A stretch of 21,227 nucleotides of DNA. It comes from CAUPWF01 sp964369425 (GTDB taxonomy: Bacteria; Bacillota; Clostridia; Lachnospirales; Lachnospiraceae). The DNA is taken from the NCBI GenBank assembly GCA_964369425.1, contig CAYJGW010000044.1:1-21227 (forward strand), in the 5' to 3' direction. Under the pieces are notes generated by a model. It did no database searches. It was not told the origin of the DNA and worked only from the letters and a program-made list of their open reading frames with translations. The first letter of the stretch is position 1. Each line of letters starts with the position of its first letter. The translations under genes and the position numbers were made by a program. This document shows positions 1-9,600 of the stretch, piece by piece.

Positions 1-1
1 T

Positions 2-67
2 GAGAATGTGATTGCATATGGGATTGCGTTTTGTAGGAAGGAATGTAGGATAGAGCGGGTAATATAA
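2..67 (+). CDS. C-terminal end of an unidentified upstream gene (partial)
   Basis: This frame is open from the left edge to a TAA at 65-67 and encodes 21 residues (start ENVIAYGIAF, end CRIERVI). The other two forward frames hit a stop within the first nine bases. The stop directly abuts a strong intrinsic terminator beginning at base 66, which is the arrangement expected for the last gene of an operon. The fragment is too short to assign a family and I do not recognise it. It could be noncoding sequence that happens to be open. Confidence 0.4.
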   Translation, partial: ENVIAYGIAFCRKECRIERVI

Positions 68-118
68 AAAGAGGAGACTAGGCAGAAATTAATTTTTTGC
101 CTAGTCTCTTCTTTTTTA
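66..118 (+). terminator. Rho-independent terminator of the upstream operon
   Basis: A long inverted repeat pairs 66-84 with 98-116, with one G-U pair (73:109), around a 13-base loop (85-97). The GC-containing core is GACTAGGCA/TGCCTAGTC, and the 3' arm runs into a U-tract at 112-117. It isolates the two-component genes from whatever lies upstream. Because the outer A and T tracts also pair, it could act on the opposite strand as well. Confidence 0.88.
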
Positions 119-192
119 TACTCTTATGTATAAAGACAAATACAATAATATGTGATAGACTAAATTTCAAAGAGCGAAAAAGGAGAGGGACA

Positions 193-1959
193 ATGGGGAA
201 AAGTTTTAAAAGTCGAATTTTTTACTGCATTTTATTTTTTGTTGTTATTCCATTTATAGCAATAACTTATCTAACAATGACATGGCTTTCTAGTAAAGTA
301 GAGGAAAATAACACCCAGTTGTTACAACAAAATACGATTTATTTGAATGGGCTATGCCAAAGTGTGCTCGTGAACATAAAAAATACTGCAGCATTTATCT
401 ACAATGACAATTCGACTATGGATATTTTAACAAAAACAGATGAAATAACTGAGATGGAGCAAGGGGAACTTAATAGGAAGATAGCAGCTATATTTTACAG
501 TGATGATGATATTGAATCTATTTCATTTTATGTAGATAGCATTCAATTGATAATTTATAAGAATCGAGATGGTACGAGTCGTTTTTACCAATTGATTGAC
601 GGAGAAGAAGGATACTTCAAGTATAATTATCCTACAGATAATCCACAGTACTCTATTACAAATTATTTAAATGGAGAAGAGGGGAAGCAATTCATTGTGC
701 TGAACCAAAATATAATGAACCTAGATTATAAAACCGTTGCACGATTAGAAGTAGTGTATGAATCTGATATTTTTGAACCCATTTTTGCAAATGACATAGA
801 AAATGATGCTAGTGCACATTTCATTGTAAAAGACAATGGAGAATTTATTTATGAGGAGTTTAGCGAATCACTCTCAGAAAATATGAGCGAGGATATTGTG
901 AATGCGTCAGAAGGAGTAACATTTGATGATGAAAATAAATTGATTTACATCAAGTATAAGATGGAGCCATTTGACTATTATGTAGTAAAGTGTGTTACAT
1001 ATGAAGGGGTTGTTGCTACAGATATTCCTTACTTTCAAAGTATTTTAATTATTTTATGTATTATGATTATTATCATTGGGCTAGTGGCAATTTTTCTTTC
1101 GAAGTTAATACAGCGACCAGTAAAAAAATTTACAGATTCGATCATTGACTTTAGGGGAAATAGTGAAAAGGTAAGAGTGGAAGAATATACAGATATTGAA
1201 GAGATGCAGGGGCTTTCTTATCAATTTACCCAGATGATGAATGAAATTAACGAACTAATCGAACAAAAAAGTATCGCTAGATATAACGAAAAAGCGACCA
1301 ATTTAAGGATGATGATTTTGCAAATCAACCCTCACTTTTTATATAATTCCCTACAAACGTTACAATTTATGGCAGCAAAGAGAAATGCCTTTGAAATAAC
1401 TACCATGCTAACTTCCTTAGGTAAGATATTACGATACAGTTTAGATAACGAGACAGAGATTGTATCGTTGGAACAAGAGATGGATAATGTTAGAGAGTAT
1501 TTAAATATGCAAAAATTCAGATATGTGGATGAATTACAATTGAAGATTACAAAACCTGAATCTTTGAGAGGTGGTTGGTTACCTAAAATGACATTACAAC
1601 CGATTGTTGAAAATTGTTTTGTACATGGGCTAAAGAAGAAGGATGGAGATTTTGCTATTGGAATTGTTATAACGAGAGAAGAGTCAAAATATATTATTCG
1701 GATTCAAGATAATGGCAATATTTTAGCTGATGAGAAAATAGAAGAATTGCGTGCAACGCTAGAAGATTTGAGTGGTTATATCCCGTCTCAACATACAGGG
1801 TTAAAAAGCGTGCGATATAGGCTTTTACAAAAATTTCCAGAATTTAAAATGAACATTTGGAATGACAGCGGATTTGTAGTTCAGTTTGAAATTGATATAA
1901 TCGAGAACATAAAAGAATATGAAAAGGTTGGACAAGCGAATGAAAGTATTGATAATTGA
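193..1959 (+). CDS. YesM-type sensor histidine kinase
   Basis: This is a membrane sensor kinase of 588 residues that would phosphorylate the response regulator encoded next. TM1 lies near residues 10-32 and TM2 near 279-303, enclosing an extracytoplasmic domain of about 245 residues (dCache-like by family expectation). A HAMP linker follows. The HisK_3 dimerisation segment has QINPHFLYN with the phospho-acceptor His381, and the ATPase domain shows PIVEN (N-box Asn474), DNGN (506-509) and a TGLKS glycine box near 535. I chose ATG 193 because AGGAGAGG precedes it; the in-frame upstream ATG at 97 lies inside the terminator. The gene overlaps the next by 20 nt. Kinases of this family paired with AraC-type regulators normally control adjacent carbohydrate ABC operons. 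The ligand is unknown. Confidence 0.93.
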   Translation: MGKSFKSRIFYCILFFVVIPFIAITYLTMTWLSSKVEENNTQLLQQNTIYLNGLCQSVLVNIKNTAAFIYNDNSTMDILTKTDEITEMEQGELNRKIAAIFYSDDDIESISFYVDSIQLIIYKNRDGTSRFYQLIDGEEGYFKYNYPTDNPQYSITNYLNGEEGKQFIVLNQNIMNLDYKTVARLEVVYESDIFEPIFANDIENDASAHFIVKDNGEFIYEEFSESLSENMSEDIVNASEGVTFDDENKLIYIKYKMEPFDYYVVKCVTYEGVVATDIPYFQSILIILCIMIIIIGLVAIFLSKLIQRPVKKFTDSIIDFRGNSEKVRVEEYTDIEEMQGLSYQFTQMMNEINELIEQKSIARYNEKATNLRMMILQINPHFLYNSLQTLQFMAAKRNAFEITTMLTSLGKILRYSLDNETEIVSLEQEMDNVREYLNMQKFRYVDELQLKITKPESLRGGWLPKMTLQPIVENCFVHGLKKKDGDFAIGIVITREESKYIIRIQDNGNILADEKIEELRATLEDLSGYIPSQHTGLKSVRYRLLQKFPEFKMNIWNDSGFVVQFEIDIIENIKEYEKVGQANESIDN

Positions 1960-3418
1960 TGATGAAAAGAGCACACGTGAGAGTATAAAGATGCTAACAG
2001 GGTTTCAAGAAGAGTATGACCAGATATATGAAGCGGTAAACGGATTGGAAGGGTATAGGTTGTTAGAGTGTGTTTCCCCTGAATTGGTATTTTTGGACAT
2101 GGATATGCCATTGATGGATGGGACTCAATTTCTTGAATTAGTGGAGCAACTAGATATTAAGGCTAAAATTATTGTGGTAAGTGGTTATACAGATTTTAAA
2201 TATACAAGGGCTGCAATCACAAATGAAAATGTGATTGACTATATCCAAAAGCCAATCGATCAGGAGAAGATAAGGGAGACGGTGTATAAAGCAACAAAAA
2301 ACAAAAAGTATTTGGATAAGATCAACACAAGAACATTAAATGAGAGAGTAAATAAAGAAAACGTACAATTATGCGCTATATTTAGTAGGGATTATCAACA
2401 TGTGATTAAGGAGCATTTTAATGGACTAAAAGACTTGTTTACATATTTTTTGCTGTCTCAAATTGAGCACCAATTAATGAATGTGGAAGTATATACACCT
2501 AAAATTAAGATTTATGAATATGCAGTATATTTTAAAGTGCAACATGCAGTAGATAACAATATGCGATATGCAATGGACAGTTTGCTAAAGAGTTTGATAA
2601 CACGTTATAGCATTGATGCGTATATTATCTATTCTACAGCACTGCTTTCTAGGGACTTAGAGAAGGTTTGTGTAGAGATGGCAGAGGGATTTAATTATAT
2701 AAATATAGATGAAAAAGTTAAAGTTTATGAAATGAGAGAGCCTAGTAACATCGAGTTGAACAAAGAATTAATTGCGAATCATGCTAGTGAATTGGTTGAT
2801 TTAATGTTAGCGAAAAAAGCGATAGAACCATATTTAGAAAAAGCGTTATATGAGATTACTCCATGCGGTGTCAATATCAATAATTTGAAAATCTATGCAT
2901 CTAGTTTATTGTTTGAGATTAATAATAAGTTGAATGAACGAGAAATAGTGTATGAAGGGTCTTTTTTGAAAAAAATAGAGCGAATATATAATGTGAGCAC
3001 TATGTTTGATTTTGCATATTGCTTAACGTATCTTAAGGAGGTTTTGGAAGGGGTTTGTGAAAATGTCACTGTAGAAAAGAAACAGGTTCCAATACGAATG
3101 AAAGAGTGTATGGAATATTTGAAACAAAATTATAATCAACGCTTAAATCAACAAGAAGTGGCAAAGCTATTTGGGTTTCACCCATCTACTTTAAGTCGAA
3201 TGTTTCATCAGTGTATAGGAATTAATTATATAGACTACTTAAATGTAATCAGGATTGAGAGTGCAAAGGCATTATTGCAAAATCCAGATTGTACGATATC
3301 AGATGTAACATATGATGTAGGATACGAAAGTGTTAGTTATTTTAGTAAAAAGTTCAAAGAGATAGTAGGAATAGGACCTAAAAAGTATCAGAAGGAAATG
3401 AATCAGAGTGAAAAATAA
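1940..3418 (+). CDS. YesN-type response regulator, REC plus AraC HTH
   Basis: This 492-residue transcription factor is the partner of the overlapping kinase. The receiver domain (about 1-120) has the acidic pair Asp7/Asp8, the phospho-acceptor Asp53 in DMDMPLMDG, and IQKP carrying the conserved Lys. A poorly conserved middle of roughly 260 residues is typical of YesN proteins. The C-terminal AraC double helix-turn-helix spans about 387-487, with LFGFHPSTLSRMF, the second-helix block DVGYESVSYFSKKFK and GIGPKKY. I prefer ATG 1940 (MKVLIIDDE) because receiver domains begin this way and AAGG lies upstream; ATG 1919 would add seven residues and has no ribosome binding site. The likely target is the promoter region at 3419-3584, ahead of the importer genes. 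Confidence 0.93.
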   Translation: MKVLIIDDEKSTRESIKMLTGFQEEYDQIYEAVNGLEGYRLLECVSPELVFLDMDMPLMDGTQFLELVEQLDIKAKIIVVSGYTDFKYTRAAITNENVIDYIQKPIDQEKIRETVYKATKNKKYLDKINTRTLNERVNKENVQLCAIFSRDYQHVIKEHFNGLKDLFTYFLLSQIEHQLMNVEVYTPKIKIYEYAVYFKVQHAVDNNMRYAMDSLLKSLITRYSIDAYIIYSTALLSRDLEKVCVEMAEGFNYINIDEKVKVYEMREPSNIELNKELIANHASELVDLMLAKKAIEPYLEKALYEITPCGVNINNLKIYASSLLFEINNKLNEREIVYEGSFLKKIERIYNVSTMFDFAYCLTYLKEVLEGVCENVTVEKKQVPIRMKECMEYLKQNYNQRLNQQEVAKLFGFHPSTLSRMFHQCIGINYIDYLNVIRIESAKALLQNPDCTISDVTYDVGYESVSYFSKKFKEIVGIGPKKYQKEMNQSEK

Positions 3419-3420
3419 GT

Positions 3421-3498
3421 AAAATTGTATAAAAAGTAAAAAAACAAAAGTGAAATATGTGAAAATTGTATATAAAAATGTAAATGAGGTCAAAATTG
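3421..3498 (+). promoter_or_regulatory. Three phased AAAATTG repeats, candidate regulator sites
   Basis: AAAATTG occurs at 3421-3427, 3462-3468 and 3492-3498, spaced 41 and 30 bases apart, close to four and three helical turns. The first two are longer, AAAATTGTAT followed by A-rich sequence and GTAAA. AraC-type regulators usually bind direct repeats on one face of DNA upstream of a weak promoter, which fits. The spacer is very A/T-rich, so chance recurrence is a real alternative. Confidence 0.35.
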
Positions 3499-3523
3499 AG
3501 CAAAAAATCAGCAAAATAGAATC

Positions 3524-3552
3524 TGTAAATGGATATTCAAAAAGTATATAAT
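3524..3552 (+). promoter_or_regulatory. Candidate activator-dependent promoter for the ABC operon
   Basis: A perfect -10 box TATAAT lies at 3547-3552. Seventeen bases upstream is only TGTAAA (3524-3529), a poor -35 box. A good -10 with a weak -35 beneath phased repeats is what an AraC-class activated promoter often looks like. Transcription would start near 3559, leaving a leader of about 25 nt that contains AAGGAGG at 3569-3575. Confidence 0.5.
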
Positions 3553-3584
3553 TCAGTTAACAAAAAACAAGGAGGAAAGAGGTT

Positions 3585-4874
3585 ATGAAAAAGAGCAACA
3601 GATTCTTAAAAGCAGTAGCAATTGCAATGGCAGGAGTAATGTTAGTTGGATGTGGAGGGAGTGAAGCTACATCTGGTGAAAGTTCAAAAACTTCATCAGA
3701 AGGATCGGGAGATGTAGTAGAACTAACATTTTTTAGTTATTTAGAGCAATACCAGGAAGCATCAACAAAATTAGAAAAGTTGTACAGTGAAGTGAATCCA
3801 AATGTTAAGATCAAGTTTGAGATTATTGGAGCAGATTATGACAAGATATTACAAACGAGAATTTCGACAGGTGATGTTCCAGATATTTTCTTAAGTGGAC
3901 CTTATACATTAAATGAACTTTACTCTTCTGTAAGCTATGATTTTACGGATGAGACATTTATGAGCGAAGTAAATAGCGGAGATGAGTATGTAGCATCAAA
4001 CGGTGAAACTACAGCAATTCCTTTTGTTAGTCAAGTGTTTGGTATTACTTACAATAAAGATGTTTTTGAAGAAGCAGGAGTTACAGAAATTCCAGATACA
4101 CTATCCGAACTTGAAGTTGCATGTAAGAAGATAGAAGAAGCAGGATTTATACCATTCGCACAGGGATATAAATCAGGGTATGTTAAAAACTTTATGTTTG
4201 GGTTCCCATATGCAGTGGATGAGAATTATAAAGAAAACATGGAAGCAATGATTGATGGAGAGAAGAAACTAGAAGATTTTGATTTTATTCAAAAAATCTA
4301 TGATAGTCAAGAAGTGATTAACAAGTATACACAAGATAACCCATACAATGATGACTTTGCAGCAGCAGCAACTAGAGTAGGAGTGGGAGAAGCGGCAATG
4401 ACTATTAATGGGAACTGGGTAGAAGAAAATGTCTTAAAGGCAAATCCAGAGGCAAACTTAGGGTTCTTTGCAATTCCATTGAGTGAAGATCCAGCGGACG
4501 CAAAAGCTTACGCAGCAGAGGCTGTAGGGTTACATATTAGTAAAGATGGAGAACACGTAGAAGAAGCGTTAGCATTTGTTGAGTGGCTTACAACATCTCA
4601 AGAAGCAAAAGATTGGATGAGTCAAGAGGTTAAAACCATTTCAGGCATTAAAGGAGTAGCACCAGAGGGGTCAGGAGTACTAGATGATGCAAGAAAGTAT
4701 ATCGAAGAAGGAAACACTGGAAAATGGGCAAGCTATATTTGGCCAACAGAGCCAGTAGATGTAGGTAGTGGATTATCAGAAATTCAAGATAAGTACCTAT
4801 TAGGAGAGATTACAAGAGAAGAGGCAATTGCACAATCCAGCGAAGTTTGGGCATCTATATCAGCATCAGAATAA
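3585..4874 (+). CDS. ABC sugar-binding lipoprotein (extracellular family 1)
   Basis: This is a 429-residue solute-binding protein that would sit on the outer face of the membrane and deliver a sugar or oligosaccharide to the two permeases downstream. The lipoprotein signal has Lys3, Arg6 and Lys9, a hydrophobic core and the lipobox LVGC with the lipidated Cys23, followed by a Ser/Gly/Glu linker. The mature part reads as a typical family 1 sugar-binding protein: VELTFFSYLEQY at the start, IFLSGPYTLNEL, ITYNKDVFEEAG, and a C-terminal block with LAFVEWLTTSQEAKDWM. ATG 3585 follows AAGGAGG by nine bases. It is the first gene of the operon and is separated from the permeases by a stem-loop, an arrangement that gives more binding protein than permease. 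The sugar cannot be read from the sequence; the following hydrolases suggest an alpha-mannose-containing glycan. Confidence 0.93.
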   Translation: MKKSNRFLKAVAIAMAGVMLVGCGGSEATSGESSKTSSEGSGDVVELTFFSYLEQYQEASTKLEKLYSEVNPNVKIKFEIIGADYDKILQTRISTGDVPDIFLSGPYTLNELYSSVSYDFTDETFMSEVNSGDEYVASNGETTAIPFVSQVFGITYNKDVFEEAGVTEIPDTLSELEVACKKIEEAGFIPFAQGYKSGYVKNFMFGFPYAVDENYKENMEAMIDGEKKLEDFDFIQKIYDSQEVINKYTQDNPYNDDFAAAATRVGVGEAAMTINGNWVEENVLKANPEANLGFFAIPLSEDPADAKAYAAEAVGLHISKDGEHVEEALAFVEWLTTSQEAKDWMSQEVKTISGIKGVAPEGSGVLDDARKYIEEGNTGKWASYIWPTEPVDVGSGLSEIQDKYLLGEITREEAIAQSSEVWASISASE

Positions 4875-4878
4875 AAGG

Positions 4879-4914
4879 AAAGACCGTGTTGGTGAAGCAA
4901 CTAACACGGTCTTT
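4879..4914 (+). terminator. Intercistronic stem-loop after the binding-protein gene
   Basis: An inverted repeat pairs 4879-4892 with 4901-4914 (core GACCGTGTT/AACACGGTC, one G-U pair) around an eight-base loop. It is followed by only one more T and then ACAAAA, so it should terminate incompletely. It may also protect the 3' end of the binding-protein transcript. Such elements are common between a solute-binding gene and its permeases. Confidence 0.72.
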
Positions 4915-4931
4915 TACAAAAGGAGAATAGT

Positions 4932-5807
4932 ATGAAGACTAAGAGAAATGAAAACCTATGGTTAATTGCATTCGTTTTGCCTGCTGCAGTTCTATTTACG
5001 ATATTTGTGGTATATCCTTTTTTCAGTGGAGTGCAATATTCCTTCTTTGATTGGAACGGAGTAGATCCAGTTAAAACATTTATAGGGTTTGATAATTATA
5101 AAGTATTAGTGAATGATGATAGATTTATATCCGCATTATTATTCACGTTGCAATTTACTATCGTAACAGTAATTACTCAGAATTTAGGAGCATTAATCAT
5201 TGCAAACTTACTTGATAATTTGAAAAAAGGAAAGAATTTTTTTAGAAGTGTGTTTTTTATTCCAAATGTTTTATCAGGTGTTATTGTTTCATTTATATGG
5301 AGCTTTATCTTTACAAAAGTATTTCCAAGTATAGGAAGTATGACTGGGATAGAAGCATTTAATGTGAGTTGGTTTAGTGAAGCGGGTCTAGCATTTTGGG
5401 CAACTGTAATTGTAGCGTTTTGGCTAGGGACAGGATATTTAACAGTCATATACTTAGCTGGACTTAGTACAGTGGATACCAATGTGATTGAAGCAGCTCA
5501 GATAGATGGGGTAAATGCGTTTCAAATGTTGTTTAGAATTAAGGCACCGTTAATTATGCCTTCGGTTGTCATCGGTGTATTTTTAATTACGATGAACGGA
5601 TTAAAGCAATTTGAGATTGTATTTCTGATGACGGGTGGAGGACCGTATTTTAGTACACAGACTCTGTCATTACTTAGCTACAATACGGCATATGCGCAGC
5701 AAAGTTTTGGATTAGCTACAGCACAGGCAATTATCTTGTTCTTACTGGTAGCAGTTGTTACAGGTATACAGCTTAAAGTACTAAAGAGTAAGGAGGTAGA
5801 GAGCTAA
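4932..5807 (+). CDS. ABC sugar permease, MalF/UgpA type
   Basis: This is a 291-residue inner-membrane permease, one half of the heterodimeric channel. About six hydrophobic segments are visible, the first at residues 10-32. The cytoplasmic EAA loop that contacts the ATPase is clear, starting near residue 187: EAAQIDGVNAFQMLFRI then APLIMP. The region around FFRSVFFIPNVLSGVIVS is typical of the sugar-transport permease family. ATG 4932 is preceded by AAAGGAG. The next gene starts on the last base of this stop codon, so the two are translationally coupled. No ATPase gene is in the cluster; in Firmicutes such importers often use a shared MsmX/UgpC-type ATPase encoded elsewhere. Confidence 0.92.
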   Translation: MKTKRNENLWLIAFVLPAAVLFTIFVVYPFFSGVQYSFFDWNGVDPVKTFIGFDNYKVLVNDDRFISALLFTLQFTIVTVITQNLGALIIANLLDNLKKGKNFFRSVFFIPNVLSGVIVSFIWSFIFTKVFPSIGSMTGIEAFNVSWFSEAGLAFWATVIVAFWLGTGYLTVIYLAGLSTVDTNVIEAAQIDGVNAFQMLFRIKAPLIMPSVVIGVFLITMNGLKQFEIVFLMTGGGPYFSTQTLSLLSYNTAYAQQSFGLATAQAIILFLLVAVVTGIQLKVLKSKEVES

Positions 5808-6625
5808 TGAAGAAAAAGGACATAATACTCCTAATAATAGTAACTATAATAGCAATTTTATTTGCAATTCCTATCTATTTAATCATTGTGAATTCATTTA
5901 AACCTTATGCAGAAATATTTATGAATCCACTGAATCTACCAAAAGACTTTACATTTGATAATTTTATCAATGTTTGGAATGAGACGAATTTTATAAGACA
6001 CTTTTTCAATACATTGATATCTACAGCAGTAGGGTTGACGATATCGGTAACTGTAAGTGCGATGGCAGCGTATAAGATGTCTAGAGTTAAGACAAAGTTA
6101 AGTAAGTTTTTATTTGTGTACTTTACAACATCGATGCTATTACCTTTTGAGGTAATCATGCTACCATTGGTGCAATTATTAAAAGATTTTCATATGCTTA
6201 ACAATCTTTTTGCATTGGGAATAATCCAAGCAAGTACTACGATTGCCTTTTCTGTATTTTTATATCATGGATTTATCAAATCGATACCGATTCAATTAGA
6301 TGAGGCAGCTAGAATCGATGGGTGTGGAGAGGTGAGGTTATACACTTCAATTATATTTCCCTTGATGAAACCGATTACAGCAACAGTTGTTATATTAAAT
6401 ACCTTAGGATATTGGAATTCTTTCCTACTTCCATTGTTGACATTAACAGCAGATGAAGTGAAGACATTATCATTGTTTGCATACAGTTTCTTAGGACAAT
6501 ATAGCAGTAATTATGATATGCAGTTGCCAGCAGTTATTTTAACAGGAATTCCATTAGTAGTATTTTATTTGATATTGCAAAAGTACATCGTAAAAGGCTT
6601 AGCAGCAGGAAGTGTGAAAGGATAA
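5807..6625 (+). CDS. ABC sugar permease, MalG/UgpE type
   Basis: This 272-residue permease is the second channel subunit. It has about six membrane segments, beginning with residues 5-28. The family signature around LPKDFTFDNFINVW follows TM1, and an EAA loop starts near residue 166 (EAARIDGCGEVRLYTSI, then FPLMKP). It ends with YIVKGLAAGSVKG, a C-terminus characteristic of MalG-type permeases. The start overlaps the previous stop by one base (TAATG), and AAGGAGG just upstream supports it. The substrate is inferred only from neighbours. Confidence 0.92.
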   Translation: MKKKDIILLIIVTIIAILFAIPIYLIIVNSFKPYAEIFMNPLNLPKDFTFDNFINVWNETNFIRHFFNTLISTAVGLTISVTVSAMAAYKMSRVKTKLSKFLFVYFTTSMLLPFEVIMLPLVQLLKDFHMLNNLFALGIIQASTTIAFSVFLYHGFIKSIPIQLDEAARIDGCGEVRLYTSIIFPLMKPITATVVILNTLGYWNSFLLPLLTLTADEVKTLSLFAYSFLGQYSSNYDMQLPAVILTGIPLVVFYLILQKYIVKGLAAGSVKG

Positions 6626-6636
6626 GGAATATAAAG

Positions 6637-9600
6637 ATGAAATCAGAATGGACAGAAAGCTTAAAACATATAGAGAATGCATTAATGAGAGATTTTTATC
6701 ATCCATTAGGACAGATAGCATTTGAAGGATTTGTGACGGATCAGGAATTGCGCATTGAAGAGGCGATGAAGATGCCGCGACAAGAAATCATAGAAGGAGA
6801 AAAATGGGGAGAGCCTTGGAAATATGCATGGGTATTCTCGAAGATAAACCTTTCTAAAGAGGCAAAAGGGGAAAGAATTATCATGAACCTAGAGCTGGGT
6901 GGAGAAGCAACACTGTTTGTTAATGGTGAAACATTTGGAACCACAAGGGCAGATTGGATTGCAAGAAAACACCATTATTACGTAGATCAAACCCTTACAG
7001 AGTGCGCCAAAGATAGTGAAAGCTATGAAGTAGTATGTGAAGTGTACGGTGGTCACCCGATGCCAAGACAGCAAGTCGGATCTTGTTCTACAGGGCCTGT
7101 TTTCCCAGAAGAAGAAAGCAAAATTATGGAATATAAGACTGCAACAATGGGTAATAACAGCTATGGAATCTGGCATGAGGAGGCCTATCAATTATGGCTG
7201 GATATTATGGTTCTTCGAGAGATAATGGAGTGTGGGGATCAACAAAGTTTTCGTGTAGAGGCAATAGAACAAGGAATAAAGAGATTGATTGTGGCTATAG
7301 ATATGGAACAACCATTTGACAAGCGCAGAGAGATTTACAATGAAATGAGAACACTGTTAAAACCACTTATGGAAGCAAAGAATGGTTCTTCGGCTGCTAC
7401 ATTTGAGGCGGTTGCAAACTCTCACCTAGATGTAGCTTGGATGTGGGATTTAGCAGTAACTAGAAGAAAAACAGCACGAACTTTTGCAGCTCAGATTAGA
7501 TTGTTAGATGAGTATCCAGAGATGGTATTTATCCAGAGTCAACCTATATTGTACGAGATGTGTAGAGAGCATTACCCTGATGTATTTGAAAAGATAAAAG
7601 AAAAAGTGAAATCAGGGCAATGGATTATTGATGGAGCTATGTGGGTGGAGCCAGATACGAACCTCTCGTCAGGAGAGTCATTGATTCGTCAATTCTTATA
7701 TGGCAAGAAATACTTCAAAGAAGTATTTGATGTAGATAGTAGGCTGTGTTGGCTTCCAGATACATTCGGGTATACGGCAGCACTGCCACAGATTATCAAA
7801 GGGTGCGATGTTGACTACCTTACTACACAAAAAATATATTGGACTTATAACGATTCAGAGAGGTTTCCATACCATGGGTTTGCATGGCAAGGGATGGATG
7901 GAAGTCGAATCAATTCTTATGTACATATGCAATACGAGTCTCATGTGAATCCAGCTACTATCATGAAGCACTGGAGTAACCGAATGGAAAAAGATGGAAC
8001 TGGAAAGTTCTTTCTACCGTTTGGATATGGAGATGGTGGCGGTGGACCAACGAGAGATGATGTAGAGCAGATTCGAAGAACGAGAGACTTGGAGGGAACA
8101 CCAAAGTTAAACTATACAACTCCATATCAATTTATGAGTAACTTAGAAGAGACTTCCGATGTCTTTGAAAGAAATGTGTTCAATGGAGAATTATACTTTG
8201 CTTGTCACAGAGGAACTTATACCACACAAGCGAATGTAAAAAGAGACAATCGTAAGACGGAAATTGCAATGCATGAAACAGAACTTTGGAGTGCTTTGGC
8301 TAGTTGGATCAATAAAAGACCATATGACGGGGAGCAAATTGAGGCTTCATGGAAGGGTGTGTTGTTAAATCAATTTCATGATATATTACCAGGAAGCAGT
8401 ATATCAAAGGTGTATGAGGATGCTGATAAATTGTACCAAGAAATTTATTGTGATACAGATAGCTTGATTCAATCAGCACTAGAATCATTTGTAGAAAGTG
8501 GCGAGGGATATACCTACTTTAATGGAACATCTTTTGACAGAGAAGAGTATGTGCTACTTCCAGAAGAATTTGCTAATGGAGCTAGATACTTAGACGGTGA
8601 AGAGATTCCGCATTGCAAGACAGATGAAGGATTGCTTGGAAGAGTAGCGGTTCCTGCTTATGGGCATGTATCTTTAGTGCCAACAGAATCAAAGACTACA
8701 GAAAAACAAGTGCTAATCACTGCACTAGACAATGGTGGTTATAAGCTTGAAAACAATCGTCTCATTGCCAGAATTGAATCAAATGGAACGTTATCACAAG
8801 TGTTATCAAAAACGTCAAATCAGTCTTATATCGCAGGAGTAGGAAACCAATTCCATATGTATCGGGATGTGCCAAGAAAGTTTGATGGTTGGGATATTGA
8901 TGTGATGACAGAACAATGTGAAGTGGAAATTAGCGATGCAGATGTGATAATTCAGCAAATTATGGATAGCGAATTGGAAGTTGCGCTGCAAGTCAATCGA
9001 ACAATTGGAGATTCGAAAATCCAGCAGATTATCTCCTTGAAGGCAGATGAAGAGAAAATAGATTTTGATACAACTATCGATTGGAAAGAATTGCATAAAT
9101 TATTGAAAGTATCTTTTGATACGGGAATTCGTGCTGATGAAGCAAAAAATCAAATACAGTTTGGATTTATTGAAAGACCAACACATAGAACGAGAGACTG
9201 CGATGCAGATCGCTTCGAAGTCTGCAATCATTTCTATACAGCAATACACGATGCATATCATGGTGCCGCTATACTAAATGAAAGCAAGTATGGAGTTAGT
9301 ATGCTGAATGATACGCTGTCATTAACGTTGTTAAAGACAGGGGCACATCCTGAATTTAGAACTGATAATCATGTACACCACTTTTCCTATAGTTATACAT
9401 TCTGGAATACACCATGGAGTAAATCTCCAGTTGTAAAAGCAGCTTACGCATACAACTATCCACTGCAATTACAAAAAGGTGTGACAAGGACAGAATCGTA
9501 TTTTAAAACATCAAAGGACAATATTATATTAGAGACTGTTAAGTTGGCAGAAGATGGAAGTGGAGATTTAATCTTACGATATTATGAAGCAAAACAAGGA

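Noticed and set aside
97..192. N-terminal extension of the histidine kinase from ATG 97
   Set aside because: The extra codons lie in the 3' arm and U-tract of a strong terminator and have no ribosome binding site; AGGAGAGG directly supports ATG 193.
2837..2852. cre-like sequence AAAAAGCGTTATA inside the response regulator gene
   Set aside because: It misses the leading TG and later consensus bases and is internal to a coding region; chance in A-rich sequence is the better explanation.
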